A DNA stretch of 64,000 bases from Moniliella sp. 'wahieum'. Taxonomy: Eukaryota; Basidiomycota; Moniliellomycetes; Moniliellales; Moniliellaceae. Under the pieces are notes generated by a model. That model saw only the letters and a program-made list of their open reading frames with translations. It did not search any database and was not told the origin of the DNA. The position numbers were made by a program, and so were the translations under genes. Within the stretch, counting starts at the first letter, position 1. Each line of letters starts with the position of its first letter. The stretch is taken from assembly GCA_003971905.1 (NCBI GenBank), contig RSEE01000002.1, positions 124,001 to 188,000 on the forward strand. Reading direction: 5' to 3'. Positions 11,510 through 22,277 of this stretch are shown here, one piece after another.

Positions 11510-12595
11510 TGAGTCAGCCAAGCGAACCGATTTCAGGCCTTTACCAGAGCCAGCACGCGCGCGGGCAATCAGCCCGTCCCAACACCGACGTGGACCGCCG
11601 GTCCCAGTAGTCGTACCTTCCGCCTGAGCGATTTTCCTCTTTTCGCCCACACGGGCAACAACGTAAACGACCATGCAGCCGCGTGCCTTTTCCTGGACCG
11701 GATCCAGAGTGTGGCCAATCAAGCCGGTGTTCGAGACAACACCACCCTTATTCATCTGGCGTTGCTGCGCATGCCAGACTCAACCTCGACGTGGACCCGT
11801 CACCAAACCAGCGAGTTTAATCGTATCCATGGCCATGAGGGAGCTGACATTGACCCTGACGAAGCCGCCCGTTACCACCATCTCTACAGCTGGTCCGCCT
11901 TCCGTACGGTTCTCCTCCGTCGCTTCGGGGATATGCAGGCAGAGGAGCATGCCATGCAGCGACTGTTCGCGCTCAAGCAGGGGAACATGACGGTCGGTCA
12001 GTACGCGGATAAGTTCCAAGACATTCTCAGCGAGATTGAGGCGTATCGCGGCCAACCCGCAACGGCGATCAGTCTTTTCAAACAAGGCATGTCTCCGGAA
12101 TTACGTCGGGCCTACTTCTACGTCAACGCGTCGATGCATTTTCAAGAGCTGGATGATTTAATCGAGTGGGCTACCCGCACCGAGCCGTCGAAAGATCTTC
12201 TGCCCGGCAGCGACCGTTCCAGCAACTCGCGGTGGAACAACCACAGCTTCCAGTCGCGCTCGCGCAACAGCAACAGCAACAGCAACAGCAACCATGACTA
12301 CGAGCCGATGGACTTAGACGGAGCGGAGGTCCGTCCCCAGGGGCGTCGGCCTCGAATCAGCGACGAAGAGTACGCTCGCCGCCGCAACAACGACCTCTGC
12401 ATGCGTTGCGGAGAATCGGGTCATTGGCGTAACGAGTGCCCCTTGGGCCGTAATGGTCAGCGCTCCGGGCGGCGTGGCCGTCGGTTTCGGCCCCAAGGGA
12501 ATTCCAATTCGAACGGCTCGAACCAAGGGGGGTCGAGCCAGACGGGCCAAGAGGGCGGCTCGTCGTCGGGCGCGCCGGGGCAGGCGCGCAACTAG
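11510..12595 (+). CDS. Retrotransposon Gag
   Basis: The main frame contains a capsid-like helical region (about 11850-12190, for example SAFRTVLLRRFGDMQAEEHA and NMTVGQYADKFQDILSEI), which matches Ty3/Gypsy retrotransposon Gag. A serine/asparagine-rich linker follows, including an AGC-AAC microsatellite at 12263-12293. Then comes one CCHC zinc knuckle, CMRCGESGHWRNEC, at about 12397-12438. The tail is Gly/Ser/Gln-rich and stops at 12595. The main frame has no good ATG near its start: the ATG at 11510 is in a neighbouring frame that would join near 11605, so the N-terminus is uncertain. Gag would form the RNA-packaging particle. Confidence 0.85.
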
Positions 12596-12598
12596 GGG

Positions 12599-15500
12599 CA
12601 AGGGCCCCGCCGTGGATGTGTGCCACGTCCACCTCCTCCGTCAAGATGGTCGCCTAGCGACCGCGCCTACATGTTTCCAGACGGAGTTGGGCACGCAAAC
12701 CACGTTAAGCCTAGTGGACACGGGGGCCGAGAGATCGTTTATTGACCGCGCGGAAGTGCGCAAACACGGGTACGTCATGAATCCACTCTCCGCCCCCTCC
12801 AGGTGCGGCTACTGGACGGAAGAAGAAGCTGCTCAGGCCAGGTTACTCACTCTTGCCTTCTGTCTTTCAACCTGGGCGGCCGAACGTTCAGCCACGAGTT
12901 CCTCGTTACGTCGATTCCGCGCTATCCAGCGGTCTTGGGTACCGACTTCCTTTACGCCAACGATGTGTCGCTCTCTTTCGCTCGAGATGGTTCAGCCGAG
13001 CTTAGTTCCAGGGCGATGGCCCCTCGATCGAGTGTTGTGGTATCATGGACATACGTTTAGTCTCGGCCTCCCTTCAATCACGAGCTTCAACGAGACGATG
13101 ATCTCCTAGTCGGCCAAGTGTGGGTTGACGATCAGGGCGAGGTGGTGGCTACGCCCGGAGAGATTCAAGTTGCTCAAGCGGAGACCGAGGCGGACGCGGA
13201 TGACGAGCCGGTGGAGGAGCGCGCCGTCAGTACGATGCCCAACGAGTTGCGTATGGTCGAGGACCCAGGCCCCGGGCAGTTGGATGTTGATGACCCAGTG
13301 GATGGGGTTTTCCCCGAGCCTCCGAAGCCGCGCCCCCTTGAGGAGATTGCCAAGCTCGTGCCCCCAGAATTCGCGGATTGCCTAGATGCCTTTGACGAGA
13401 ATCGGCTCAATCGTCTACCCCCGTTGCGTCCCGGTTATGACCACGAGATAGAGCTCCTACCGGGTGTCAAGCCTTTCTTCGGCAAGATCTATCCTCTGTC
13501 CACTACGGAATCGGCAGTGCTGGCCGAGTGGATCCGTTCAAACCTGGCCAGAGGGTGGATTAGCCGGTCCACATCCGCGTGGCGCTCCCCGGTGCTATTC
13601 GTTCGCAAGAAGTCGGGAGAGGTCAGAGTCGTGACGGATCTACGTGGCGTGAACGCTAGGTCTGTCAAGAAAAGAGTGCCTCTTCCCCTCATCGACGAAA
13701 CGCTCCAGCGCCTGTCGGGGTGGAAGTACTACACCCAGTTGGATCTCAAGAGCGCCTACAACCTGGTCCGAGTTGCCCCCAAGTCTGTCCGTATACCGCA
13801 GTGGGTACCAAATTCGGTTCTTTCGTTTCCAATGTGATGCCGTTTGGCTTGCAAGGAGCGGGTTCCACCTTCACTACCCTCATCAACGCGGTGCTATCGG
13901 ACTTTATCGACACGCACGTCTTCTGCTACCTGGATGATCTCGCGATCGTGCACAATGATCGAGGTGAGCATGTTCGAGTGGTCAAAGAGGTTCTGAAGCG
14001 TCTAGCCGACAACCATCTGGTGGTTGGCATTGACAAGTGCAAGTTCTTCCAAGATTCCATTTCGTTCTTGGGGCATCGGGTGGGCACACTAGGCTTATCC
14101 ATGGAGGTCGATCGGGTCAAGGCAGTGTTGGATTGGCCCACGCCCAAGTCGCCGAAGGAGTTGCTCCGCGCTTTAGGGTTTATGAACTTCTGGAGAATCT
14201 ACGTGCCGTCCTACTCGCAGTACACCGCGCCCCTGACCCAATTGCTTCACAAGGGTCAGCGTTGGGAATGGACCCCCGAGCACCAACGTTGTTTCGATCG
14301 TCTCAAGGAAGCGTTTACTCAAGCCCCAGTGCTGGCGCCCTTCGACCAGAACAAGCCTTTGAGAATCGAGTCGGACGCGAGTGGCTATGCCGTGGCAGCG
14401 GTCCTCTCTCAGCCTCACGAGGGCCGGCAGCGCCCCATAGCCTATTGGTCAAGGAAGCTTACGCCCGCCGAGCAACGCTGGGGAGTAGGAGATCAAGAGT
14501 TGTTACCCCTAATCACGGCGCTCAAGGTTTTCGGCATCTGGTGGAGTCGGCCCCGGAGTTGGAGTTGGTGACCGACCACAAGAATCTGGTGAGCTACAAC
14601 GACGAAGGGCAGCGGAACCGCCGGCAAGCGAGCTGGCGCGTGTTTCTTTCGGCCTACCAACCAAGGATGATTTATCGTCCCGGGTCGAAGAATGGTGCTG
14701 CGGATGGATTATCTCGTCGTCCAGACCTAGTCGAGCAAGCCAAGAGCGAAGGCGCGGCCGATGCAGCCGAGTGGCGCAAGCAACCGATCCTGCGAGCCAA
14801 GTCAGAGGAGCATGTTGAGGACTATGAGTCGCTCCTGTTGCCGGGAGCCAAGGTGGTGCCGCAAGCCGGGGTTGAAGCGCATGCGGGCGAAGTGGAAGCA
14901 GTTGAGGAGCAGCCGCCCGAAGGCGAGGTGATTGAAGCCATACGAGAGCTCAAGGAGCACGACAGCGGGTACGAGGCCATCGTGGAGCGAGTCGAGGAAG
15001 GTTGTGCGCCGCAGGAGTATGAATGCGCAACGGGTTGCTCTACTTCCAAGGGAGAATCTACGTGCCCGAATCCGAAGCACTGCGGTATACCTTGCTCCAC
15101 GACCACCATGACAAGCCCGAGGCTGGCCACCAGGGAAGAGAGCGCACGTACGATCAGTTGGCGCGTTGGTACTATTGGCCAGGAATGACTTTCGATGTGC
15201 GTCGTTATGTGGGAACGTGCTCGTCATGTCAGACTGTCAAGAGCCGCCGCCATCGTCCCTATGGTCTACTGCAACCGTTGGAAGTGCCAGCCCGACCTTG
15301 GTCAAGCTTCAGTATGGATCACTTCGGTCCCCTGCCAGAGGGAGGACTTGGGAGCAAGGGCGAGACGCTGAACATGGTGCTGGTGGTGGTGGATCGGTTG
15401 TCCAAGATGGTGGTGCTCATCCCGTGCAGCTCCGGCGACACGGCGGGTCGTTTGCTTGAGCGGCTGACGGAGAAGGTGTTCAACGTGTATGGGCTGCCGA

Positions 15501-16426
15501 CCGAGATCGTGAGCGACAGAGGGCCGTTGTTCACTTCGTCCCAGGTGCGTGGCTTTTGCGAGAAGCATGGCATTCGCCAAAGCATGGCCACTACCCAGCA
15601 CCCTCAGTCCGATGGGCAGTCGGAGCGGTTTGTCGATCTGGTTAAGACTCATCTGCGCCATTTCGTTAACCATCTGCAGTCCGATTGGGTCGAGTACCTT
15701 CCCTCAGCCGCCTTCGCGCTCAACACCGCTCGCTCCGCTTCAACAGGGTTGTCTCCGTTCTACATCATGCATGGGTTCCAGCCGCTCAAACCAGGTGACC
15801 CAGTCGCTGCCGTGCGAGAGAATGAGCCAGGGGAGGAACATCAAGAGGCTCGGAACGAGGCGATTGAGACGGCCAAGGGAGCTTTGGAGCAGGCGCGCAA
15901 GAGAGCCAAACACTATGCCGATCGGTTGCGGAGCGAGGCGCCGGAGCTGGAAGCGGGAGATTGGGTGCTGGTTGATCAGGAGCGGGTGCCGTCAACTCGG
16001 CCGAGTGGATCGTTGGAGCGCAGGTACTTGGGGCCATTTAAGATCAAGGCCAAGGTACACGAGGGGGCGTATGTGGTTGACCTTCCCCCGTCGATCAAGA
16101 TCCATCCTGTGCTCAACATCTCTGCCCTCGAGCCGTACCGCTTCGATGCCGTGCCAGCCCGGCACGAGCCCTTACCTCCACCGCCCGAAGTTGAGCGAGG
16201 CGAAGAACACTGGCTCGTCAAGCGCATCCTCGATTCCCGTTGCTACCGTCGCCAGTTCCAGTACCTGGTCTCCTTCGTCGGCTTCCCTGAGTCAGAGAAC
16301 GATTGGGTGCCCGCCAACGACATGGGGGATGAGGCTCCAGTGGTGATCGAGTTCCACACCCAGCACCCCGAGAAATACTGCTCCCAAGCACGCAAACGGG
16401 CCTTGGCCCGCCTTCTCGAGGAGTAG
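12599..16426 (+). CDS. Retrotransposon Pol: protease, RT, RNase H, integrase, chromodomain
   Basis: Domains in order: aspartic protease with active site DTGA at 12717-12728; reverse transcriptase from about 13400, with RVVTDLRGVNARS and the catalytic YLDD at 13927-13938; RNase H starting at LRIESDASGYAVAAVLSQ (about 14358) and continuing to the DHKNL block at about 14574; integrase with an HHCC zinc finger (about 15090-15235), then acidic residues in MDHFGPLP, VSDRGPLF and PQSDGQSERF; and a C-terminal chromodomain (about 16200-16380: EHWLVKRILDSR, QYLVSFVGFPESENDWVP). The stop is at 16426. Frame changes lie near 12790, 13800, 14540 and 15030, and one in-frame stop lies at about 13058. All domains are otherwise well preserved. 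Chromodomains of this family are thought to direct integration to heterochromatin. Confidence 0.93.
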
Positions 16427-16501
16427 TACCCCGCCCCAGTTCCCCCAGGTTCGGTTGAGGAGGAGAAGCCCAACCTGGTAGGCGTGCGGACACGCCTTGT
16501 G

Positions 16502-16514
16502 AAGGGGAGCGTAA
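16502..16514 (+). other. Polypurine tract region before the 3' LTR
   Basis: The bases just upstream of the 3' LTR read AAGGGGAGCG plus a few bases. This purine-rich tract is placed where plus-strand priming occurs in LTR retrotransposons. Confidence 0.6.
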
Positions 16515-17393
16515 TGTTACGGGCCGCGTCGGATCCAAGATGGTCTGATCCTAGCTAAGGCCCGCCTGCTCTGCACCAACCCAGTGGAGCGCGCCCCCAA
16601 GCCCAACCAAGTTTGACGATGGTTGGTTGTACCCTGTACGGTGGTCCGAGTTGCCATGCGTACGCGCGACAGTAGTCGCCTCCCGCCCAAGTCCAAGTCG
16701 GTGGTCAAAACGAGACCACCAAGTATTCAGTATCTTTGCGACGTCCGTCGCCCGTCACCACTTATTTTCCTTTCTCGATCGCGCCTGCGGCGATCAACCT
16801 TATAGCCCGTCACCACTTATTTTCCTTTCTCGATCGCGCCTGCGGCGATCAACCCCTCTTTTGACGTGCCTTTCTTTCTACACCCCCTTTTGTGTCTGTT
16901 TCCCCTTTTTCGATTAAGCCTGTACCCCCGGTGGTGGGGGATCTTTTCCTCCACCCTCCATTTCGTCCCTTTCCCGCCTATCCTGTCCGACTCCTGCCCG
17001 TTTCCAGCCAATTGATCCAGTACAGGCAGCTCTTCTTGTTAGCGTCCGACTTCTCCTCCGACCTCGTCCTCCAGCCCCTCGTCAACCCCATCGCGCGAGC
17101 CCTCCTTTGGCCGCGGCGATTCCCAGTCTCAGTTAAGGCATGTTTGTCCGCCGCTGCCTCCTCCCGTCCCTAAGTCCCGGAGGCTTCAGACACGTTACCT
17201 TACTACGGCCCAAGCCGGTGCAGACGCAGCCTTGCCACACGTGCAGCCGCCCCACCAAAGGCCTCTCTCTCGTCCCTAGCTCCGCTCACAACCAACCAGC
17301 CCAAGCCCGAAACTACCGTGAGTCGTCCTTCCGTCTCCTAAGGGATTGTACCCAAGAACCTGGTGAGCCCCCTGGCGGGGCCCGCCCGTGACA
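16515..17393 (+). repeat. 3' LTR with an internal 55-bp duplication
   Basis: This 879-bp repeat is homologous to the 5' LTR over its full length. It is longer mainly because the segment at 16751-16799 is repeated at 16806-16854 after a 6-base linker (TTATAG). Several 1-base differences from the 5' LTR fall in homopolymers, for example at 17348-17364. Confidence 0.95.
16751..16854 (+). repeat. Tandem duplication within the 3' LTR
   Basis: Two identical 49-base copies (16751-16799 and 16806-16854) start CCCGTCACC and end GATCAACC. The 5' LTR has a single copy at about 10719-10767. The duplication therefore arose after, or during, the last copying of this element, or is an assembly artefact. 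Confidence 0.9.
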
Positions 17394-17398
17394 GATGG
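17394..17398. repeat. Target-site duplication, right copy (GATGG)
   Basis: The five bases directly after the 3' LTR are GATGG, matching 10479-10483. Confidence 0.9.
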
Positions 17399-17736
17399 GC
17401 TGGATAAGCGGAGTGGGGCTGAAGAGGCCGGTGGCAGAAACCCGACGCTTGTGGCGACAGGCATTTGGGGCTGCAACCCACGCCTCACCGTCTGGCCTCT
17501 TACTCCATAACCGCCCCTTCGCTTCGGCCATGCCCCTGCGCATGGGACGCATGACAGTTATCCGTCACCTGGCTCGTTCGCCGGCAAAAGAAGCTTCGCA
17601 TCATATCAAAGCGCCGCCCATGGCCCCATCTCAGATCTCACGTCTCGAGAGGTTCCGGCTGATGGGTCCGGGATGCGCACCACCCTGTGGCCTGGCTACT
17701 GATGACTGACGACTGCCACCAAACCTATACTCATCC

Positions 17737-19795
17737 TCATCGCGCAATGCATGTCCATTTGGTTCTCGCATCAATCACTGTCACTGTCCGAAGAGTCGTC
17801 GCTCTTGCCCCTCCTCCGACAGCAGCCACGGCAGGTGCTTTCTTCTTGGCGCGCTTGTCCCACAGGTGCATGGCACCGTTCGTTGCAATCCTCTGGGCCA
17901 CGTCTTTGCTCAGCGCGTTGGCGCTCAGTTTGGGGGACTTCCTGCTGATCCTCAAGTCCATGTGCGGCTTGTGGTGTGGTGGACTTCGCATAGCGTATTC
18001 GTTCATATACCAGCCGCTTCCCGTTCTTGGCTTTAAAATGAGACGCCGCCGGGATGAAGTACTCAATCGCCTCGTTCTCCCCCGAGATCGGGTCCTTCTC
18101 GTAGTTGTGCACCAGTACTTTCTGGCCGTCCTGCTCTATCATGCACTTCTTGGTGCAGGCGTGCTGGAGAGGCGCCTCGCTGCCAACATCCTGTGGTGAA
18201 TGTCCCAGTGTCAGTACTTGATGAGCAATCGTCACGCAGCCGGAGGATTCAGCACTCATCGGTGCTCACCGTCAATAGGGCAAACTTCAGGAGCATCACC
18301 ATCATCGAGTTCGCGGACAATGCGGCAGCCTGAGCGATGCGTGCTACCCGTGATGATGTACGGCCTGTACCCGACCCAGGCAGCCTTCTCATCCAACGGA
18401 TCGCGCCCAATCCGGAGGATTTTGCCAATAACAAAGTCGGCGGACGCGCTGTACTCGGCCGACTTCTGGCCGATCGTCACGTTCATCCCCACACGGATCA
18501 TCTCCCCTGTAGCGATAACAGCCGCCTTGCCCACCAGGTACTGCGCCCGCACCTTGACACGGTCCGCCAACTGGAAACGACCCAGCTCCTCGTCGGTGAG
18601 GTTGTTGCAACCCACCGAGGATTGGTTCTTGGCTGGGGCCAGCACTAACCCATGCCATCAGAGTTGTAGTCGGGCTCTTCCTTCCCTTGCTCCAGCACCC
18701 GGGAGGAGCCCCAGGCCGATCCACCACCGAGCCGTCACTAGACACATCGTACCCGGTGAAGAGTGGTGCAGAATCTTCTCTGCGACCATGACGTTGTACA
18801 AGGTGTCACGCGGGAGGTTCTGGAAGTTGCAATGGGCAACGGACGCACGGATGTGCTTCACGCGACCCTCGAATCTGGCAGAGTCCGTGTTCTGGAGAGG
18901 GCCGAACAATTTGAGCGCATCAGACGTATGCGCCAGGAGGAGATGGAGCTTCGGTCGCGTCGCGACCATGGCGCTGTCGGGGCCGAGTCTCGAAAGGCGT
19001 TCGATCAGTCGGTATGCAGTCTGGGTCGCCCGGTACTATTCCAGCCATAACAGGCATGTCAGCGTCTAAACCCGTATATCAACCAAGGCTGTGGGACGTA
19101 CCATGAACTGCGCCCTGGCCTGCCCGGCAGCCGGGTACCATGTCCTGGAAAGCAAACCATGCAGGTCGGCTGCCGCGACGATAGCGTCATAAAGCGGAAC
19201 CGGAAACGTGAACTCCTTCTCATCGTTGGCCTCTTTTTTCCGGTCTCGAGGATGGGGAGTGCCGCGAATGGGAGAGCCACAAGCATAGAGCGCACATCCT
19301 TCCCAACCCCAGTCTTTAGGTTAGCCAACAAACCCCTAGCTCGGATATTGGTGCCCTCTGCGCCAGGGATACCCTCCGTGTTGAGATCGCTGATGAATAT
19401 CAGTCTCTTGGTTGCGGATTTGCTCGACACGCTCATTCGGGGCGCCGAGCGGGTTGTCATGCGCCCGCGGGCGGCAAAGGACACGCCCGTGGGCTCTTGA
19501 GGGTGGTCCAAAGGAAACACTGGGCTACGTCTGGCATAAGTCGTCCTCGGCCATGGTAGTGTCTACAGGCGAGGAGGCACGGGAAGCACAGGGGAAGGCG
19601 AGCATGCGTCAGGTGGCTGGGGCATGCTCGCATCTTCGGCCACCTCGTCAATGGCGTGATTGGCCCCCATCCTCGCACCCAGCACCACGTTTTGGCTGTA
19701 CCTGCGCACCTTCGTGTGCTTGAGTGCATGAAACCGGACATCGGTCGAACTGGGCAAGCAGGGAACTGGTACAGCAACCTCTCGTCCTGCTTCAT
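17737..19795 (-). pseudogene. Transposon-like fungal protein, decayed or frame-interrupted
   Basis: Reading from an ATG at 19795, coding-like segments in changing frames include FHALKHTKVRRYSQNVVLGA, RPKLHLLLAHTSDALKLFGP with an RASVAHCNFQNLPRDT block (18658-18969), a beta-rich segment with QLADRVKVRAQYLVGKAAVI (18256-18645), and a cysteine segment QHACTKKCMIEQDGQ (about 18150). A basic C-terminus ends at 17737. The order of a K-P-K-H-LL-like block, an FxGP motif, a beta domain and a short Cys motif resembles a large family of repeated, poorly described basidiomycete proteins that I believe to be transposon-derived. That link is from memory of the family and not certain. Position next to a retrotransposon fits a repeat-rich patch. 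The alternative is an ordinary unknown gene. Confidence 0.4.
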
Positions 19796-20464
19796 GGTGA
19801 ACCAGGCCGCGGGAAAAGGTACAGCAGATGCGTCTGTCCTATTGTGCACGCGTGCGGCTCGTTCCATCGGTCGGCATTTTGGTGAGCCGACGTCGAAACA
19901 TGGCGGTGGCGACTTGGTAAAATTATGGGCGAGATGGGTTGTACATATGATATGGATTGCTGGGTGCTTTTTTTGTCACAGGTCCGGCAGACGATCGCGG
20001 CCCTCTCTAACCTTAACCCTTGCTCCCCTTAAAACTTGCCCCCTCTCCCAGAGACGCACGCTCTCCCGCTTCGTTGATGCTCTTCCAAGGCGTATTACAT
20101 TCGTGATCCCCTATCTGAAGATGAGAGTGGAGCAGTCCAGATGGCCACCCTGATGGGTGATGCGGTAGCACTATAGTGTTGGCAGTATGATGGTCGAATA
20201 CGCCAGCCAACGACACGCCTAATGCAAGGGAGCATGAAAGAGCAACAGAGGCTATATACCTTAGGGCTGCGGAGATCATGGACAAAGCCAACACAAAAGC
20301 TAAATGGAATGGTTACAACACCGGAGCTCCTTCACCTCGATCAGGGACGATAGCCCCTGGTCGAAACACACAGACCATACTGATGCGGTTCGTCTCACCG
20401 TATATCGCAAGCACTTTGGTGCATCTTGCGTGAACGTTGAACATAACAAGTCACAAGGCGACCA

Positions 20465-20504
20465 CCGGGCCTACGGCCCGGGCAGCTGGGGCTTCGCCCC
20501 AGCT
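20465..20504. repeat. Double GC-rich hairpin
   Basis: Two perfect hairpins sit side by side. The first is CCGGGCC-TAC-GGCCCGG (7-bp stem, 3-nt loop, 20465-20481). The second is AGCTGGGGC-TTC-GCCCCAGCT (9-bp stem, 3-nt loop, 20484-20504). Surrounding DNA is not unusually GC-rich. The form resembles GC-cluster or double-hairpin elements known from fungal mitochondrial DNA. Confidence 0.85.
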
Positions 20505-20632
20505 TGTAAAAAGTCATGTGGTGCCCATTCACTTGAAGCTTGACGTAACACTTGATGTAACACCATAGGTCACTAGTCACTAGTAAAGCTCAAGTGAGGA
20601 TAATCGTGACCTGTATAGCGATTCACCCGGTT

Positions 20633-20811
20633 ATGGAGACCGCAATGGATGCTGAAGCGTTTGGGACAGTAGCGTAGGCGATCGATTGCGGGCGAGAGAT
20701 AGGCGTTGGTGGTAGGAAGCAGGACGAGGGCTACTGGACAAGGCTACTAGTCGTTGACTTACGCGCGCATCAGCAATCTTCGGGGAGCCCTTGGAGTCTC
20801 GGGGCTAGAGA
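20633..20811 (+). repeat. Dispersed repeat, copy 1
   Basis: The stretch shares GAGACCGCAATGGAT, CAGTAGCGTAGG and GATAGGCGTTGGTGG, in order and spacing, with 25779-25949. The match is imperfect, with small indels, and extends into TCGGGGCTA at the right end. The orientation is the same in both copies. It encodes nothing recognisable, so it is probably an old repeat element. Confidence 0.75.
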
Positions 20812-21339
20812 GGCCGCAAGTGCGCCGCGTTCGATGAAGCCAGTCACCGTCGAAACAGACAACTAGTACCACAGCAAGTCGCAAATAGGCAAAGTCAAAA
20901 TGGCGCTCTTGATTGAGATGATTAGACCCTCGAACACTGCTGCAGGGGGCCGCTAGTGTTGAGGCGTTAGACATATATACTATAGCTTACCTAGGCCCCT
21001 GGCGTGGCCCAGATTGGCCTGTGCGCACAGATTGGCTGCGCCACACGCGCGCCTCCTTTTAACCTCCTGCTCCTTGTGGTTGCATCCTGTCTCTTCACCA
21101 CCGCCCCTCTCATTGCGCCCGTAGCAACCAGTATCCCATCTCTGCAGCCAACACATCGCAGAGTGCTCTGTGCCACGGCGCAAAAGCACCATCTTCTTCC
21201 CCTGGCCATCAATATCACCATCGTTGCTGCTTGCACCTCTCCCGCCACACTCCGTCCTCCTCGCCTCGTCAGTATCGCTGTTGGACGCCCCCTCTGCCTC
21301 TCGCCCCGTCCCCCTCTCACTGTCTGCATTGCTTTTGTC

Positions 21340-21921
21340 GTACGTGTTCTTTTGCCCGCCAGAGCTCTGTTGCTGACCCCGCCTACACAGACTCCCCCTC
21401 GCGGGTCATCTTGCCCTCGTTTCACCTCTGGTCCGCAGTGTCATCGTACGTGCCCGCTTCCTCCGCATTCCCCTCACTTCTGCTGACCTTGTGGGTCGCA
21501 TGCGTGACGTGCATGCACCGTTTCGCTCGCCTTCGGCCCACCCTTGTCCGTCTTCTCACTTTTTGACTCGACTGTGGTTCTCTCGCTTGGCTGGTCTGCC
21601 TTTGCTATCGTACGTCCCCCGTACTTCGCGCTTGAAGTTATATCCTGCCCACTGACACTGTCTGCCCAGCTGCTGCATGCACGGAATCCCACGGTTGGTT
21701 CATCTCGCCTTGCTCGCCTCAACTCACCTGACCTGTTTCGCGGTCGTAAGTCCCTTCTGTTATATGCCAACGCTGTTCCTAACCTTGTTCGCCCTATCAG
21801 TGTACATTCCGACTTCATCCCGCTTGCCCTCGCTACTGGCCGTCTTCATCGCCTGACCCGTGAGTCCGTCGCACATTTTCTGTGTCTCTCGCTAACCCTA
21901 TGCTGCTGCTGACTTGGCCAG
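21340..21921 (+). other. Candidate multi-intron transcript with short exons
   Basis: Four short units on the plus strand have complete intron signals: 21340-21390 (GTACGT, GCTGAC, CACAG), 21610-21669 (GTACGT, ACTGAC, CCCAG), 21746-21800 (GTAAGT, CCTAAC, ATCAG) and 21860-21921 (GTGAGT, GCTGAC, GCCAG). A further GTACGT lies at 21446. Exons between the last three introns are 76 and 59 nt. Joining them keeps one frame open across the 21746-21800 junction until a stop near 21857, but the peptide has no known domain. From about 21450 to 21645 the plus strand contains no AG dinucleotide. It could be an intron-rich 5' region, a noncoding RNA or a short protein. Confidence 0.4.
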
Positions 21922-22200
21922 CGTCTCCCTAGTGCACACTCCCCTCACACTAACCTGCCACTTTTTGAACCGCTCGCTGCTCTACTACGTTGTGGTGCTT
22001 CCGTCTGACGTCACACCTAACAGTGGTTGCCGTGTCATCGCTTCCCAGCGATCTTCGAATGCATTCTATACCTAAAAAATACCTACCCTGCCTATAAATC
22101 TAGTAGTTCTGGATCGATGCCAGCCCCATCCAACCAGCCGGTTAGAAAGCCTACAAGCACGCATCCAATCAACAGCTAAGCGTTTGGGCGCATTTGGGCT

Positions 22201-22277
22201 AAGCGCTTGATCATGTGGCCAAAGCGCTTGATCTCTTGGGCCAAAGCGCTTAACCTCATGTGGCCAAAGTGCCAAGG
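22201..22277. repeat. Tandem repeat built on palindrome AAGCGCTT
   Basis: About three and a half degenerate units of 21-23 bp each begin AAGCGCTT (the last AAGTGCC) and end near GTGGCCA or GGGCCA. A more diverged unit, AAGCGTTTGGGCGC, precedes it at about 22178. Confidence 0.85.

Larger units (their letters stand above)
10484..17393 (+). mobile_element. Full-length Ty3/Gypsy chromodomain LTR retrotransposon (chromovirus)
   Basis: The element has two long terminal repeats starting TGTTACG and ending GTGACA, flanked by a perfect 5-bp duplication (GATGG). Inside, in order, lie a primer-binding site, gag with a CCHC knuckle, protease, reverse transcriptase, RNase H, integrase with HHCC and DDE motifs, a C-terminal chromodomain and a purine-rich tract before the 3' LTR. 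Protease-RT-RNaseH-integrase order defines Ty3/Gypsy, and the chromodomain defines chromoviruses, which are common in fungi. The coding part is interrupted by about six frame changes. The intact target duplication argues against recombination between copies. Whether it can move cannot be judged until the frame changes are checked. Confidence 0.95.
19796..21003. other. Gene-free region with hairpins and repeats
   Basis: No protein was recognised. The stretch holds a double GC hairpin (20465-20504), a TCACTAG pair (20570-20583) and copy 1 of a dispersed repeat (20633-20811), listed separately. Confidence 0.5.

Noticed and set aside
10705..11610. A 301-codon open frame on the plus strand
   Set aside because: It is contained mostly in the 5' LTR and the leader of the retrotransposon. 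The matching part of the 3' LTR is not open over the same length.
13058..13117. Reading the stop before RT as a programmed gag-pol style recoding site
   Set aside because: The position is inside pol, after protease, and several other frame changes of the same kind follow. Indel errors or mutation explain it better.
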